NCBI RefSeq assembly: GCF_040365005.1
Contig: NZ_BAABWV010000005.1
Span: forward strand, 62,001-126,000
Reading direction: 5' to 3'
Length of the DNA stretch: 64,000 nucleotides
Origin: Antarcticimicrobium sp040365005
GTDB lineage: Bacteria > Pseudomonadota > Alphaproteobacteria > Rhodobacterales > Rhodobacteraceae
The notes below the pieces were generated by a model. It made no database searches, had not been told where the DNA came from, and worked only from the letters and a program-made list of their open reading frames with translations. Made by a program: the position numbers and the translations under genes. The first letter of the stretch is position 1; every line of letters begins with the position of its first letter. Below are positions 32,686 through 41,348 of this stretch, piece after piece.

Positions 32686-34140
32686 ATGACGCTGCACTAT
32701 GCCCAAACCGGATTCCCGACCAAACCCCGCCCGCGCCGGCGGCTGTCGTTTCGACGTATCCTGATGGGCGGCAAGGTCGGCGATCTGGGGCGGCTGCCGC
32801 GTTACCTCGCCTTTGCGCTTATCGGCGGCACGCTGATCTGGGCCCCGATCGTCGGTTACCTGCGCACCGCGCCGCTGACCTTCCTGTCGACCTCTTCGCT
32901 GATCCTGCCCGGATCGGGCGCCTCGGCCTCGATGAACCTCAACGGGATCGGGCAGGCGTCGTCCTATGCCAACTCGGCCTTTTCCTCCAACTCGGTCAGC
33001 CCGACCGAAACCTACAAGCGCCTGATCGGTGCCGACCGCATCCTCGCGGCCGCCGCCAAATCCATGAACCTCGACCGGGCCGCCTTCGGCAAGCCCCGGA
33101 TCAAGCTGGTCGACCAGACCAGCCTGATTCATTTGGAGATGACCGGAAGCAGCGCCGAGGACGCGCAGGCGCGCGGCGATGCCCTGCTGGCGGCGTTCTT
33201 TGCCGAGCTTGACGCGCTGCGCATCGACGAGCAGACCACCCGCGAGGACAGCGGCCTTGCCGCCATCGGCGATTACCGCGCCTCGGTCGCCGCCACCCGT
33301 GCCGACATCGCCCGGCTGCAACGGGAAACCGGCCTGATCTCGGCCGACCAGTACGACGCCATCGTCGAGGCCACCCGCGTGCTGGAAAGCCGGGTGCAGG
33401 ACCTCAGCGCCACCCTGCAGGAAAAGACCCAAAGCGTTGCCGCGCTCGAGGCGACACTGGGCAGCCCGGCGCAATCGGCGGCCGCCACGCTCAAGCTCTA
33501 TGCCGACGCGCAGTTCATCGCCCTCACCGAAGAGGTCGGGCTGCACGCCGCCGGCCTTGCCGAGGCCCGCTCGCGCTTTGGCGAGGGGCACCCCAAGGTG
33601 CAGGAGGCCCGCGCCGCCCATGCCACCGCCAAAGCAGCCGCGCTGGAACAGGCCGGCGCGGTTACCGGCATGGGGGAACCCGCGCTTCAGGCGCTCGATC
33701 TCGCGCCTGCCGGCGCGCGGGCCGAGCTCTTGGCCGAGCTTGTCCGCATGGATGCCGAGCGCGCCGGCGTCGCCGAACAACACGCCACACTCTCCGCCCG
33801 GCTGACCGATGAGCTTGCGCGCCTGCAGGCCCTCGCCGCCCCGGCGGCCCGGCTGCAGGACCTGCAGCGCGATTTCTCGGTTGCCGAGGCGGTCTTTGCC
33901 ACCGCCATCGCCCGCGCCCAGTCGACCAAGTCCGATGTTTATGCCTCTTACCCGCTGGTGCAGGTGCTGGAGAACCCGTCGCTGCCCGACCGCCCTTCGT
34001 CGCCCAATCGCAAGCTGGCGCTGGCCGCCGGGGTCGCCGCCACCTTGATGCTGCTGATGGGCCTTTCGCTGGGCTGGATCCGCTCCTCCGTGATCGGCCG
34101 CCTGCTCAAGGCCCCCGAGGGTGCCGAGGTCACCGCATGA
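32686..34140 (+). CDS. Wzz/GumC-type chain-length and export co-polymerase
   Basis: A 484-residue inner-membrane protein. TM1 is about residues 42-62 (YLAFALIGGTLIWAPIVGYL). A long, coiled-coil-rich periplasmic region (about 65-435, Ala/Glu/Arg-rich, with LQRDFSVAEAVFATAIARAQ) follows, then TM2 (about 440-460, LALAAGVAATLMLLMGLSLG). The arrangement fits the GumC/PCP family. No C-terminal BY-kinase domain is present, so a kinase partner, if needed, is elsewhere. The gene overlaps the polymerase by four bases (ATGA). It is expected to set chain length and dock onto the Wza-type channel. Confidence 0.9.
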   Translation: MTLHYAQTGFPTKPRPRRRLSFRRILMGGKVGDLGRLPRYLAFALIGGTLIWAPIVGYLRTAPLTFLSTSSLILPGSGASASMNLNGIGQASSYANSAFSSNSVSPTETYKRLIGADRILAAAAKSMNLDRAAFGKPRIKLVDQTSLIHLEMTGSSAEDAQARGDALLAAFFAELDALRIDEQTTREDSGLAAIGDYRASVAATRADIARLQRETGLISADQYDAIVEATRVLESRVQDLSATLQEKTQSVAALEATLGSPAQSAAATLKLYADAQFIALTEEVGLHAAGLAEARSRFGEGHPKVQEARAAHATAKAAALEQAGAVTGMGEPALQALDLAPAGARAELLAELVRMDAERAGVAEQHATLSARLTDELARLQALAAPAARLQDLQRDFSVAEAVFATAIARAQSTKSDVYASYPLVQVLENPSLPDRPSSPNRKLALAAGVAATLMLLMGLSLGWIRSSVIGRLLKAPEGAEVTA

Positions 34141-35402
34141 CCCCGCAGACCCCCGCCGAATCCCTCGTCTACAAGACGATCACCCTGACCTGGCCGTTCT
34201 ACGCGGTCGGCGCGCTTTACGTGGTCGGCCCGGTGCTGGCGTGGATTCTCGGGGGGCTGGCCGTGCTGTCGCTCTACCTCGGGCCGGCGATCCGCGACGA
34301 CCTGCGCGCCACCGGCCCGGTGCCGCCGATCATCTGGGCGTGGATCCTGGGGATGGGTGTCATGCTGGTGGCGCTCTGGGCCGGGCACCTTGATTGGGGG
34401 CTGGGCCTGAAACAGACGATCAAATCCTCGATCGGCTGGGCCAAGGGCTGGGCCCTGCTGGCGCTGTTCCCGCTGGTCGGCGCGGTGCTGCCGATCCGGC
34501 GGGAGATCCTCGTGCGCGGTCAATGCGTGCTGGGCGCTTGGACGCTGATGCTGGCGCCACTGCTGCTGGCGGCGCCCTACATCGGGCTGCCCGAACGGAT
34601 CTTCACCTCGCCGCTCAAGGCGATCGGTGGCCCCGGCCCGGAATACTTCAGCGTCTATCTGTTCACCTTCGACCCGGCAAGCTGGACGCCGCGCTGGCAG
34701 TTCTACGCGCCCTGGTCGCCCTTTGCCGCGCTGCTGGGGGTGATCATGGCGCTCTTCGCGCTCGAGGAGAAGGACCGCAAGTGGATGCTGGCCGGGCTTG
34801 GCGCCGGCATCCTGATGATCCTCGCCTCGAAATCCCGCATGGGGCTGGTCGGGCTGGTCGCCTGCACCATCGCGCCGCGGATGATGCCGCTGTTGCTGCG
34901 CGGCTGGGCCTGGCACGTCACCGCCGCGCTGACCGCCTCTCTGGCGGTGATCGGCACCGCGCTGGTGACGCTGGCACAGGATGCTGTCGCCGCCTTCAAG
35001 GGCGCGCGGGCCGATAGCACAAGGGTCCGTGAAACCCTCCAGCGAATCGCGCGGGAACGCTGGCAGAACGATGCCCCGTGGTTCGGCCATGGCACCGTGC
35101 ACCCCGGATCGCACGCGGTGGAATACATGCCGATCGGCAGCCACCACACCTGGTTCGGCCTGCTGTTCGTCAAGGGGATCGTGGGCTTGCTCGCGCTGCT
35201 GGTGCCGATGGTCTGGCACACCGGTTTCGCGATGCTCGACGCCACCCGCCACCCGCGTGGCCGGCTGCCGATGGGCATCCTGATGACGATGGTGCTGCTG
35301 TCTTTCGGCGAGAACATCGAGATCGAGGCCTACATGCTGTGGCCGGCTCTGGTTCTGCTGGGGATTCACCTGCGCGAGGTCGCGCAAGCGAGCGATCCAT
35401 GA
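34137..35402 (+). CDS. Wzy-type polymerase / O-antigen ligase-like membrane protein
   Basis: A 421-residue protein with about ten membrane segments. The Wzy_C/O-antigen-ligase pattern is visible in SKSRMGLVGLV (cytoplasmic RxGL-like motif), and a large periplasmic loop follows near residues 280-340, with FGHGTVHPGSHA and YMPIGSHHTWFG, typical of this family. It starts four bases inside the Wzz-type gene, so it is translationally coupled. Predicted to link repeat units in the periplasm. Polymerase and ligase members look alike; context with flippase, Wza and Wzz genes favours polymerase. Confidence 0.88.
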   Translation: MTPQTPAESLVYKTITLTWPFYAVGALYVVGPVLAWILGGLAVLSLYLGPAIRDDLRATGPVPPIIWAWILGMGVMLVALWAGHLDWGLGLKQTIKSSIGWAKGWALLALFPLVGAVLPIRREILVRGQCVLGAWTLMLAPLLLAAPYIGLPERIFTSPLKAIGGPGPEYFSVYLFTFDPASWTPRWQFYAPWSPFAALLGVIMALFALEEKDRKWMLAGLGAGILMILASKSRMGLVGLVACTIAPRMMPLLLRGWAWHVTAALTASLAVIGTALVTLAQDAVAAFKGARADSTRVRETLQRIARERWQNDAPWFGHGTVHPGSHAVEYMPIGSHHTWFGLLFVKGIVGLLALLVPMVWHTGFAMLDATRHPRGRLPMGILMTMVLLSFGENIEIEAYMLWPALVLLGIHLREVAQASDP

Positions 35403-35505
35403 GACGCCCGCAGGTGCGCCCCGGCCGGCGTTGTTCCGGTCTGACAGGAAGGCGCCCGGAGCGAGGGCGCGATTGCAACCCGTGCGACGTCACCGTCGGT
35501 GGTTT

Positions 35506-35531
35506 CCCGCGCCCGCCGTGGCCGGCGCGGG
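35506..35531. terminator. GC-rich stem between wzy-type gene and purU
   Basis: CCCGCGCC (35506-35513) pairs with GGCGCGGG (35524-35531) across a ten-base loop, in the 138-base gap between two converging genes. No T-run follows on either strand, so it may act as a weak or Rho-assisted terminator. It is the only strong stem I see in the gap. Confidence 0.4.
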
Positions 35532-35540
35532 GGCGGGCGG

Positions 35541-36425
35541 TCAGCCCATCTTTTCGCTGGCGTAGGAGCCGGGCGAGGCGGGGAACACCACCGTCTTGTT
35601 GCCGTTGATGAAGGTGCGGTGATGGATATGGGCGTGGATCGCGCGGGCCAGCACCTGGGCCTCGACGTCGCGGCCAAGCGAGACATAGTCGGCGGAGGAC
35701 TGCGCGTGGGTGACGCGCACGGTGTCCTGCTCGATGATCGGACCCTCGTCGAGATCGGCGGTGACATAGTGGGCGGTCGCCCCGATCAGTTTCACGCCCC
35801 GTTCATAGGCCTGCTTGTAGGGATTGGCGCCCTTGAAGCTGGGCAGGAAGGAATGGTGGATGTTGATGATCCGCCCGGACATCTTCTGGCACAGCGCGTC
35901 GGACAGGACCTGCATGTAGCGGGCCAGCACGACCAGCTCTGCGCCGGTTTCCTCGACCACGGCCATCAGCCGCGCCTCGGCCTCGGGCTTGTTCTCCTTG
36001 GTCACCTTGATGTGGTGGAACGGGATGTCGTGGTTGACCACCAGTTTCTGGTAATCGAGGTGGTTCGACACCACGCCGACGATATCCACCGGCAGCGCGC
36101 CGATGCGCCAGCGATACAGCAGGTCGTTCAGGCAATGGCCAAACCGGGACACCATCAGCAGAACCTTCATCCGCTCGGAGCTGTGGTGCACGTCGAATTC
36201 CATCTCCATCCGTTCGGCCACCGGGGTGAAGCCCTCGATCAGCTGCTCGCGGGTCCGGCCCTCTTCGCTGTCAAAGCTGACGCGCATGAAAAAGCGGCCG
36301 GTCTGCAGGTCGTCGAACTGGTGGCTGTCGAGGATGTTGCAGCCGGTCTCGGCGAGATAGCCGGCAACGGCGGCGATGATGCCGCGCTGGGTGCGGCAGG
36401 AAACGGTAAGGGCGTATTTGCTCAT
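35541..36425 (-). CDS. purU: Formyltetrahydrofolate deformylase
   Basis: Hydrolyses 10-formyl-THF to formate and THF, feeding one-carbon balance and purine synthesis. The 294-residue protein has an N-terminal ACT domain (about 1-80, YALTVSCRTQRGIIAAVAGY) and a C-terminal formyltransferase domain with SNHLDYQKL, LARYMQVLS, INIHHSFLPSFKGANPY and the GATAHYVTADLDEGPII motif. Length and motifs match PurU, and not PurN, which lacks the ACT domain. The start at 36425 is chosen over 36479 because MSKYALTVSC is the usual beginning. It is divergent from an alpha/beta hydrolase; the 265-base gap has an 8-bp-stem hairpin at 36630-36650. Confidence 0.96.
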   Translation of the reverse strand: MSKYALTVSCRTQRGIIAAVAGYLAETGCNILDSHQFDDLQTGRFFMRVSFDSEEGRTREQLIEGFTPVAERMEMEFDVHHSSERMKVLLMVSRFGHCLNDLLYRWRIGALPVDIVGVVSNHLDYQKLVVNHDIPFHHIKVTKENKPEAEARLMAVVEETGAELVVLARYMQVLSDALCQKMSGRIINIHHSFLPSFKGANPYKQAYERGVKLIGATAHYVTADLDEGPIIEQDTVRVTHAQSSADYVSLGRDVEAQVLARAIHAHIHHRTFINGNKTVVFPASPGSYASEKMG

Positions 36426-36629
36426 GTGTGTCCGGTCCAGGGTTCGAGGGGCGCGGAGGGTGTCGCGGCCCCGGTGCATCGGGTTTCTATGTCAGCGCCG
36501 CGATGGGTTTTCCAGCGGCTCCGGCCCGGTTTTCGCACCGTTCGACCCGGTTGCCTGATCCGCATGCGACGCATTGCGAACAGCAGCGCACCATCGGAAA
36601 TATTGCCACGGATAATGGAGCGGGTTGCG

Positions 36630-36650
36630 CGTGCAATTGGCGATTGCACG
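36630..36650. promoter_or_regulatory. Perfect hairpin before the alpha/beta hydrolase gene
   Basis: CGTGCAAT (36630-36637) and ATTGCACG (36643-36650) flank a five-base loop TGGCG. It is in the 265-base region between purU and the hydrolase, ending 40 bases before the hydrolase start. It could be an operator dyad or a transcript hairpin; the rest of the gap shows nothing clear. Confidence 0.45.
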
Positions 36651-36690
36651 GGGCGCCTCCTGTCGGCATGATCCCGGGCAAGGAGATCAC

Positions 36691-37440
36691 ATGCCCGCAA
36701 CGACATTTCTTGAAACGCCCCAGGGGCGCCGGCTCGCCTATCACCGCAGCACGGGGCAGGGGCCCTGGATCGTGTTCCTCGGCGGATTGAAATCCGACAT
36801 GGAGGGGACCAAGGCACTGCACCTCGAGGCCTGGGCCAGGGCGCGCGGCCGTGCCTTTCTGCGGTTCGACTATTCCGGTCACGGTGAAAGCAGCTGCACC
36901 TTCGAAGAGGGCTGCATCGGCGACTGGCACGAGGATGCGCTGGCTGCCGTCGGCGCGCTGACCGAGGGCGAGATCGTGCCGGTCGGCTCCTCCATGGGCG
37001 GCTGGCAGGCGCTGCTGATGGCGCGCGAGATCCCGCAGCGGATCAAGGGAATGGTCACCATCGCCGCCGCGCCCGACTTTACCGAGGACGGCTATTGGGC
37101 CAGTTTCACCGATGAGGAAAAGGACCAGCTCGCGCGCGAAGGGCAGGTGGTGAAGACCTCCGATTACATGGAGCCCTATGTCATCACAAAACGCATGATC
37201 GAGGATGGCCGCCGCCGGCTGGTGCTGCGTGACCCGCTGGCGCTGCCGTTCCCGGTGCGTTGCCTGCAGGGCACCGCCGATACCGCCGTTTCCACCGAAA
37301 CCGCGCTGCGCCTGATGGATCACGCGACATGCCCGGACATGCGGCTGACGCTGGTCAAAGACGCCGATCACCGGTTTTCCGACGGCCCCTGCCTGGGGCT
37401 GATCGAGGCGGCGCTGGACGAGGTGCTGAAAGAGGGCTGA
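36691..37440 (+). CDS. Alpha/beta-fold hydrolase (ABHD10-like thioesterase)
   Basis: A 249-residue alpha/beta hydrolase. Oxyanion-hole strand IVFLGGLKSDMEGTKA, then FDYSGHGESS, nucleophile elbow VGSSMGGWQALL (serine near residue 109) and catalytic histidine in KDADHRFSD near the C-terminus. The GGLKSDMEG feature and GSSMGGW elbow resemble the mitochondrial ABHD10 protein-thioesterase group. The ATG at 36691 has AAGGAGA nine bases before it. The stop codon overlaps the start of the next hydrolase by one base, so the two are coupled. Substrate unknown. Confidence 0.9.
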   Translation: MPATTFLETPQGRRLAYHRSTGQGPWIVFLGGLKSDMEGTKALHLEAWARARGRAFLRFDYSGHGESSCTFEEGCIGDWHEDALAAVGALTEGEIVPVGSSMGGWQALLMAREIPQRIKGMVTIAAAPDFTEDGYWASFTDEEKDQLAREGQVVKTSDYMEPYVITKRMIEDGRRRLVLRDPLALPFPVRCLQGTADTAVSTETALRLMDHATCPDMRLTLVKDADHRFSDGPCLGLIEAALDEVLKEG

Positions 37441-38432
37441 TGCAGGTTTTTGAGAAGTGGTTGCGGCGGGGGATGCTTTCCCTCGGCGTGGTGGGCCTTG
37501 GTCTCTGGGCGTTCGGCCCCTATGAGCCGGTGCCGCTCAAGGCAGAGTTCGATCCGGCGCGACTGGAGGCGGGCGTGTCCGACTACCTGGCCGCGCAGGA
37601 GGCCCGGTTCGACGACATCACCCCCGGCGTGGAAAAGCGGGTGGTCTGGCGACCGGGCCATGAAGAGCAGCGCACGCCGGTCTCGATCCTGTACGTGCAT
37701 GGGTTTTCTGCCACCTCGGAAGAGATCCGCCCGGTGCCCGATCTCGTGGCCGAGGCGCTGGACGCGAACCTGGTCTATACCCGGTTGCGCGGCCATGGGC
37801 GCGGCGGCGCGGCCATGGCGCAGGCGGATGTCGGTGACTGGATGGCGGACCTGGCCGAGGGGCTGGCGGTGGCCCGCGCCGTGGGCGACCGGGTGGTGGT
37901 GATCGCCACCTCGACCGGGGCGACGCTGGCCGCCGTGGCGATGCGGGATCCGCAGATGTCCGAGCGCGTCGCGGCGGCGGTGTTCGTCTCGCCCAATTTC
38001 GGCATCAACGATCCGGCGGCGGTGCTGTTGACGCTGCCCGCTGCGCGCTACTGGGTGCCGCTGGTGGCCGGGCGCGACCACGGGTTCACGCCGCAGAATG
38101 ACGGGCAGGCGCGCTTCTGGACCACCGGGTATCCCACCGTGGCGCTGATGCCGATGGCGGCGCTGGTGCGCCGGGCGGCGCGGCTGGACTATTCCGGTGA
38201 GCGGGTGCCGGCGCTGTTCTGGCTGTCGGATGACGATGGGGTGGTGCGCCCCGACATCAGCCGCGAGATCGCCGCGCGCTGGGGCGGCGGCGCGCGGGTG
38301 CAGGCAGTGAAACCGGGGCCGGTGGACGATCCCAACGCCCATGTGATCGCCGGCGACATCCTGTCTCCGGACCAGACCGAGGTGGCGGCCCTGGGCATGA
38401 TCGACTGGCTGCACGCGCAGGGGCTGCGGTAG
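37440..38432 (+). CDS. Membrane-anchored alpha/beta-fold hydrolase (carboxylesterase-like)
   Basis: A 330-residue hydrolase. An N-terminal segment (about residues 11-27, GMLSLGVVGLGLWAFG) looks like a signal anchor or signal peptide, so the protein is probably at or across the inner membrane. Catalytic motifs: LYVHGFSATSEEIRP for the oxyanion hole, VIATSTGATLA as the nucleophile region (serine near residue 160 in a TSTGA elbow), and a histidine in DPNAHVIAGD near the C-terminus. The elbow is unusual in having Thr after the nucleophile position. It is translated from an ATG overlapping the upstream TGA, so it is coupled to the first hydrolase. Confidence 0.85.
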   Translation: MQVFEKWLRRGMLSLGVVGLGLWAFGPYEPVPLKAEFDPARLEAGVSDYLAAQEARFDDITPGVEKRVVWRPGHEEQRTPVSILYVHGFSATSEEIRPVPDLVAEALDANLVYTRLRGHGRGGAAMAQADVGDWMADLAEGLAVARAVGDRVVVIATSTGATLAAVAMRDPQMSERVAAAVFVSPNFGINDPAAVLLTLPAARYWVPLVAGRDHGFTPQNDGQARFWTTGYPTVALMPMAALVRRAARLDYSGERVPALFWLSDDDGVVRPDISREIAARWGGGARVQAVKPGPVDDPNAHVIAGDILSPDQTEVAALGMIDWLHAQGLR

Positions 38433-38436
38433 GCCC

Positions 38437-39069
38437 ATGCGGACACCGGGCAGCATGCGCGGGCTGGAGGAGCTGGGGCGCGTCCGGCTGTCGAAGCATT
38501 TCTTTTTCCGCGATTTTCTCTATTCCGAGATCGGCAGTTTCCATCGCGTCCCCAACCTGCCTGATGATCCCGACCTGGCGATCGAGACCGGCCGGGCGCT
38601 TTGCGAAACGCTGCTCGACCCGCTGGAAGAGACCTTTGGCCGGATCGCGGTGCGCTCGGGCTACCGCTCGGCGGAGCTGAACCGGTTCGGCAATGAGAAT
38701 GGTCTGAATTGCGCCCGCAACGATCACCCGCTGGAATGCCATATCTGGGATCGCGGGCGCGGGGCCGAGCGGGTGGCCGGGGCCAGCGTGGTGATCCCCT
38801 GGTTCGCTGATCGTTACGCGCAGGGCCGCGACTGGCGCGATCTGGCCTGGTGGCTGTATGATCACCTGCCGTTTTCCGAGGTCTGGTTCTTTCCCCGGCT
38901 CTGCGCCTTCAACATCGCCTGGCGACCGGAACCGCAACGCCGCATCGACAGCTATATCGCCCCGCGCGGAACCCTGCTGCGCGCCGGGGAGGCACCGGCC
39001 GAGGCGCCCGAGCAACGCCGGGCGCGCCATCGCGATTTTCCGCCCTTTCGTGGCGTCGTCTACCCCTGA
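38437..39069 (+). CDS. Peptidase M15A-like hypothetical protein
   Basis: A 210-residue protein lacking a signal peptide. The centre has IAVRSGYRSAELNRFGNENG followed by HPLECHIWDRGR, which resembles the SGYRS...H..D metal-ligand pattern of D-Ala-D-Ala carboxypeptidase-like (M15A/Hedgehog) folds. The C-terminal third (WWLYDHLPFSEVWFFPRLCAFN, then IDSYIAPRG) is Trp/Phe-rich. The resemblance is suggestive only. It follows the second hydrolase by four bases and is likely cotranscribed. An in-frame ATG at 38455 is an alternative start. Confidence 0.65.
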   Translation: MRTPGSMRGLEELGRVRLSKHFFFRDFLYSEIGSFHRVPNLPDDPDLAIETGRALCETLLDPLEETFGRIAVRSGYRSAELNRFGNENGLNCARNDHPLECHIWDRGRGAERVAGASVVIPWFADRYAQGRDWRDLAWWLYDHLPFSEVWFFPRLCAFNIAWRPEPQRRIDSYIAPRGTLLRAGEAPAEAPEQRRARHRDFPPFRGVVYP

Positions 39070-39167
39070 CCGGGGTTGCAACCGCTTGCCGGGCCGGATG
39101 GAAAACCGCATGGTACCGGCAGGGGCCTGGGGCCCCGGTATCCGTCGATGCAAAAAAGGATTTCCGC

Positions 39168-39884
39168 ATGACCGAAGCCCTTGTCCTGGTGCCCGGAATG
39201 ATGTGCGACGCACGCATTTTCGAGCCGCAGATCAACATCCTGAGCCGCGAGCGCGCGGTGATGGTGGCCCCGGTCACCCAGGGCGAGCGGATCGAGGAGA
39301 TCGCCTCGAACATCATCGACCAGCTGCCGCAGCGGTTCGCGCTGGCCGGGCTCAGCATGGGCGGCATCGTGGCGATGGAGATCCTGCGCCGGGTGCCCGA
39401 CCGGATCACCCGCCTGTGCCTGATGGATACCAACCCGCTGGCGGAATCCCCGCCCGAGGCCGCCGCGCGCGAGCCGATGATCGTGGGGGTGCGCGCCGGC
39501 CGGCTGGACGAGGTGATGCGCGAGGCGATGAAGCCCGACTATCTCGCCCCGGGACCGCGCCGGATGGAGGTGCTGAACAGCGTCTATGCCATGGCCGCCG
39601 ACCTGGGGCCAGAGGTGTTCGTGCGCCAGAACCGGGCGTTGCAACGGCGGCGCGACCAGCAGAGCACCCTGCGCAAGTGCAAGGCGCCGGCCCTGATCCT
39701 GTGCGGCGCGCATGACCGGTTGACCCCGGTGAAACGGCACAGTTTCATGGCCGAGCTGATGCCGACGGCCGAGCTGACGGTGATCGAAGGGGCCGGTCAC
39801 CTGCCGACGCTGGAGGCGTCGGAAGCGGTTCTGGCGGCGTTGCGCGGCTGGTTCGAGATGCCGCGCCCCTCCGTGACGGACTGA
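39168..39884 (+). CDS. Alpha/beta-fold hydrolase
   Basis: A 238-residue alpha/beta hydrolase. The first strand is LVLVPGMMCDARIFEPQI, the nucleophile elbow LAGLSMGGIVAME (serine near residue 62), acid in LCGAHDRLTP, and histidine in EGAGHLPTLEA. There is no signal peptide. It resembles the small hydrolases of the MenH/PcaD-like group, but the substrate cannot be told. It is the third hydrolase on the plus strand in 3.2 kb; a 98-base gap separates it from the M15-like gene, so it probably has its own promoter. Confidence 0.88.
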   Translation: MTEALVLVPGMMCDARIFEPQINILSRERAVMVAPVTQGERIEEIASNIIDQLPQRFALAGLSMGGIVAMEILRRVPDRITRLCLMDTNPLAESPPEAAAREPMIVGVRAGRLDEVMREAMKPDYLAPGPRRMEVLNSVYAMAADLGPEVFVRQNRALQRRRDQQSTLRKCKAPALILCGAHDRLTPVKRHSFMAELMPTAELTVIEGAGHLPTLEASEAVLAALRGWFEMPRPSVTD

Positions 39885-39951
39885 CGCCCGACGCGGGATC
39901 GCGGGTCGCAAAGCGGCGCGGCGGCATCAGCCCACCGCGCCCTTGTGCATA

Positions 39952-41238
39952 TCAGCTGGCGGCCGCGTTGCGATTGGCCGGGCGTTTTGCGCGCCGGGGC
40001 GCCGGGGCCGAACTGTTGGCGTTCATGAACTCGATCACCAACGGGCGGATGTTGTCGCGCCAGGACCGGCCGGCAAAAATGCCGTAGTGACCGGCGCCGG
40101 GTTCGACGTGGCTGGCCTTCATGCTGTCGGGCAACCCGGTGCACAGGTCGAGCGCGGCGATGCACTGGCCGGGGGCCGAGATGTCGTCGTTGGCGCCCTC
40201 GACGGTCTTGACCGCGACCTTGGTGATCTTGCCGATGTCCACCTTGTGCCCGTCGACGACAAACGCGTTCCTGGCGACCTCGCCGTTCTTGAAGATGCGC
40301 TCGACGGTCGACAGGTAGAACTCGGCGGTCATGTCCATCACCGCGAGATACTCGTCGTAAAACCGGTTGTGGGCGTCGTGATCGCCGGCTTCGCCGCGCA
40401 TCACGCGCTGGATCTGGTTGGAAAAGGCATCCGCATGGCGGTCCGAGTTCATCGAGATGAACGAGCTGAGCTGCAACAGGCCCGGATAGACCAGCCGTCC
40501 GACGCCCTTGTTCTTGAACCCGACCCGCTGGATCGCGGTTTCCTCGAGCTGGCCCATGGTCACGCGACGACCGAAATCGGTCACCTCGGTGGGGGTGGCG
40601 TCGGGGTCGATCGGGCCGCCGATCAGGGTCAGCGACAGCGGTTGCGCCTTGGGGTCCTGCTCGGCCAGGTAGGCGGTGGCGGCCAGAGCCAGCGGCGCCG
40701 GCTGGCAGACCGCGATCACATGGGTGTCCGGCCCCAGGTGGCGCAGGAAATCGACCAGGTAGAGGGTGTAATCCTCGATGTCGAACTTGCCCGCCGACAC
40801 CGGGATGTCGCGCGCGTTGTGCCAGTCGGTCACGTAAAGCTCGCAATCGGGCAACAGGCTCTGGGCGGTCGACCGCAGCAGGGTGGCATAGTGCCCGGAC
40901 ATCGGCGCGACCAGCAGCACCTTGCGCGGCTGGATGTCCCGGCCCGGAACCTTGAAGTAGATGAGATCGCCGAACGGCTTCTCGACCACGGTCTGGATCT
41001 CGACCACGTGGTCCTTGCCATCCTCGCAGGTGACGGTGCGGATGCCCCAGTCGGGCTTGACCACCATGCGCTGGAACGTGCGCTCGGTCACCTCGCCCCA
41101 GGCGGCCATCCAGTTGAGCGCCGGGTTCGGCATCATGCTGAAGGCGGGGTAGGAGGCAAAGGATTGCGCCGTCGCACCAAGCCACTGGTTGGCGTTTCGG
41201 GCCGTCTCCATCAGGTCGTATGTCATCATATAGCGCAT
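39952..41238 (-). CDS. phaZ: Intracellular polyhydroxyalkanoate depolymerase
   Basis: Degrades stored polyhydroxybutyrate granules. The 428-residue protein has an N-terminal PHB_depo-like domain followed by an alpha/beta fold: VAPMSGHYATLLRSTAQSLL, WHNARDIPVSAG, nucleophile region AVCQPAPLALAA (cysteine near residue 179, as in intracellular PhaZ) and GAGHYGIFAGRSW holding the catalytic histidine. It has no signal peptide, which fits granule-bound intracellular enzymes. It is divergent from the synthase gene phaC with a 110-base region that contains PhaR-type boxes. Length and motifs match alphaproteobacterial PhaZ. Confidence 0.95.
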   Translation of the reverse strand: MRYMMTYDLMETARNANQWLGATAQSFASYPAFSMMPNPALNWMAAWGEVTERTFQRMVVKPDWGIRTVTCEDGKDHVVEIQTVVEKPFGDLIYFKVPGRDIQPRKVLLVAPMSGHYATLLRSTAQSLLPDCELYVTDWHNARDIPVSAGKFDIEDYTLYLVDFLRHLGPDTHVIAVCQPAPLALAATAYLAEQDPKAQPLSLTLIGGPIDPDATPTEVTDFGRRVTMGQLEETAIQRVGFKNKGVGRLVYPGLLQLSSFISMNSDRHADAFSNQIQRVMRGEAGDHDAHNRFYDEYLAVMDMTAEFYLSTVERIFKNGEVARNAFVVDGHKVDIGKITKVAVKTVEGANDDISAPGQCIAALDLCTGLPDSMKASHVEPGAGHYGIFAGRSWRDNIRPLVIEFMNANSSAPAPRRAKRPANRNAAAS

Positions 41239-41300
41239 TCGGGTCTCCTCGGTTCGCGATTTACACCGTTAGGTTCAATCGTCGCTTTGCCTCCCGAACG

Positions 41301-41324
41301 CTGCGACGGTATTCTGCATGGCAG
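41301..41324. promoter_or_regulatory. PhaR-type box in the phaZ-phaC divergent region
   Basis: CTGC-ATG-GCAG (41314-41324) is a perfect 11-bp dyad. A half-site CTGC-GAC-GG (41301-41309) stands 13 bases before it. Both match the CTGC-N3-GCAG core seen before the two phasin genes. It lies 25 bases before the phaC start (41349). PhaR control of phaC is inferred from the motif. Confidence 0.65.
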
Positions 41325-41348
41325 AAAGATTAGGGGGGATTCGTTAAA

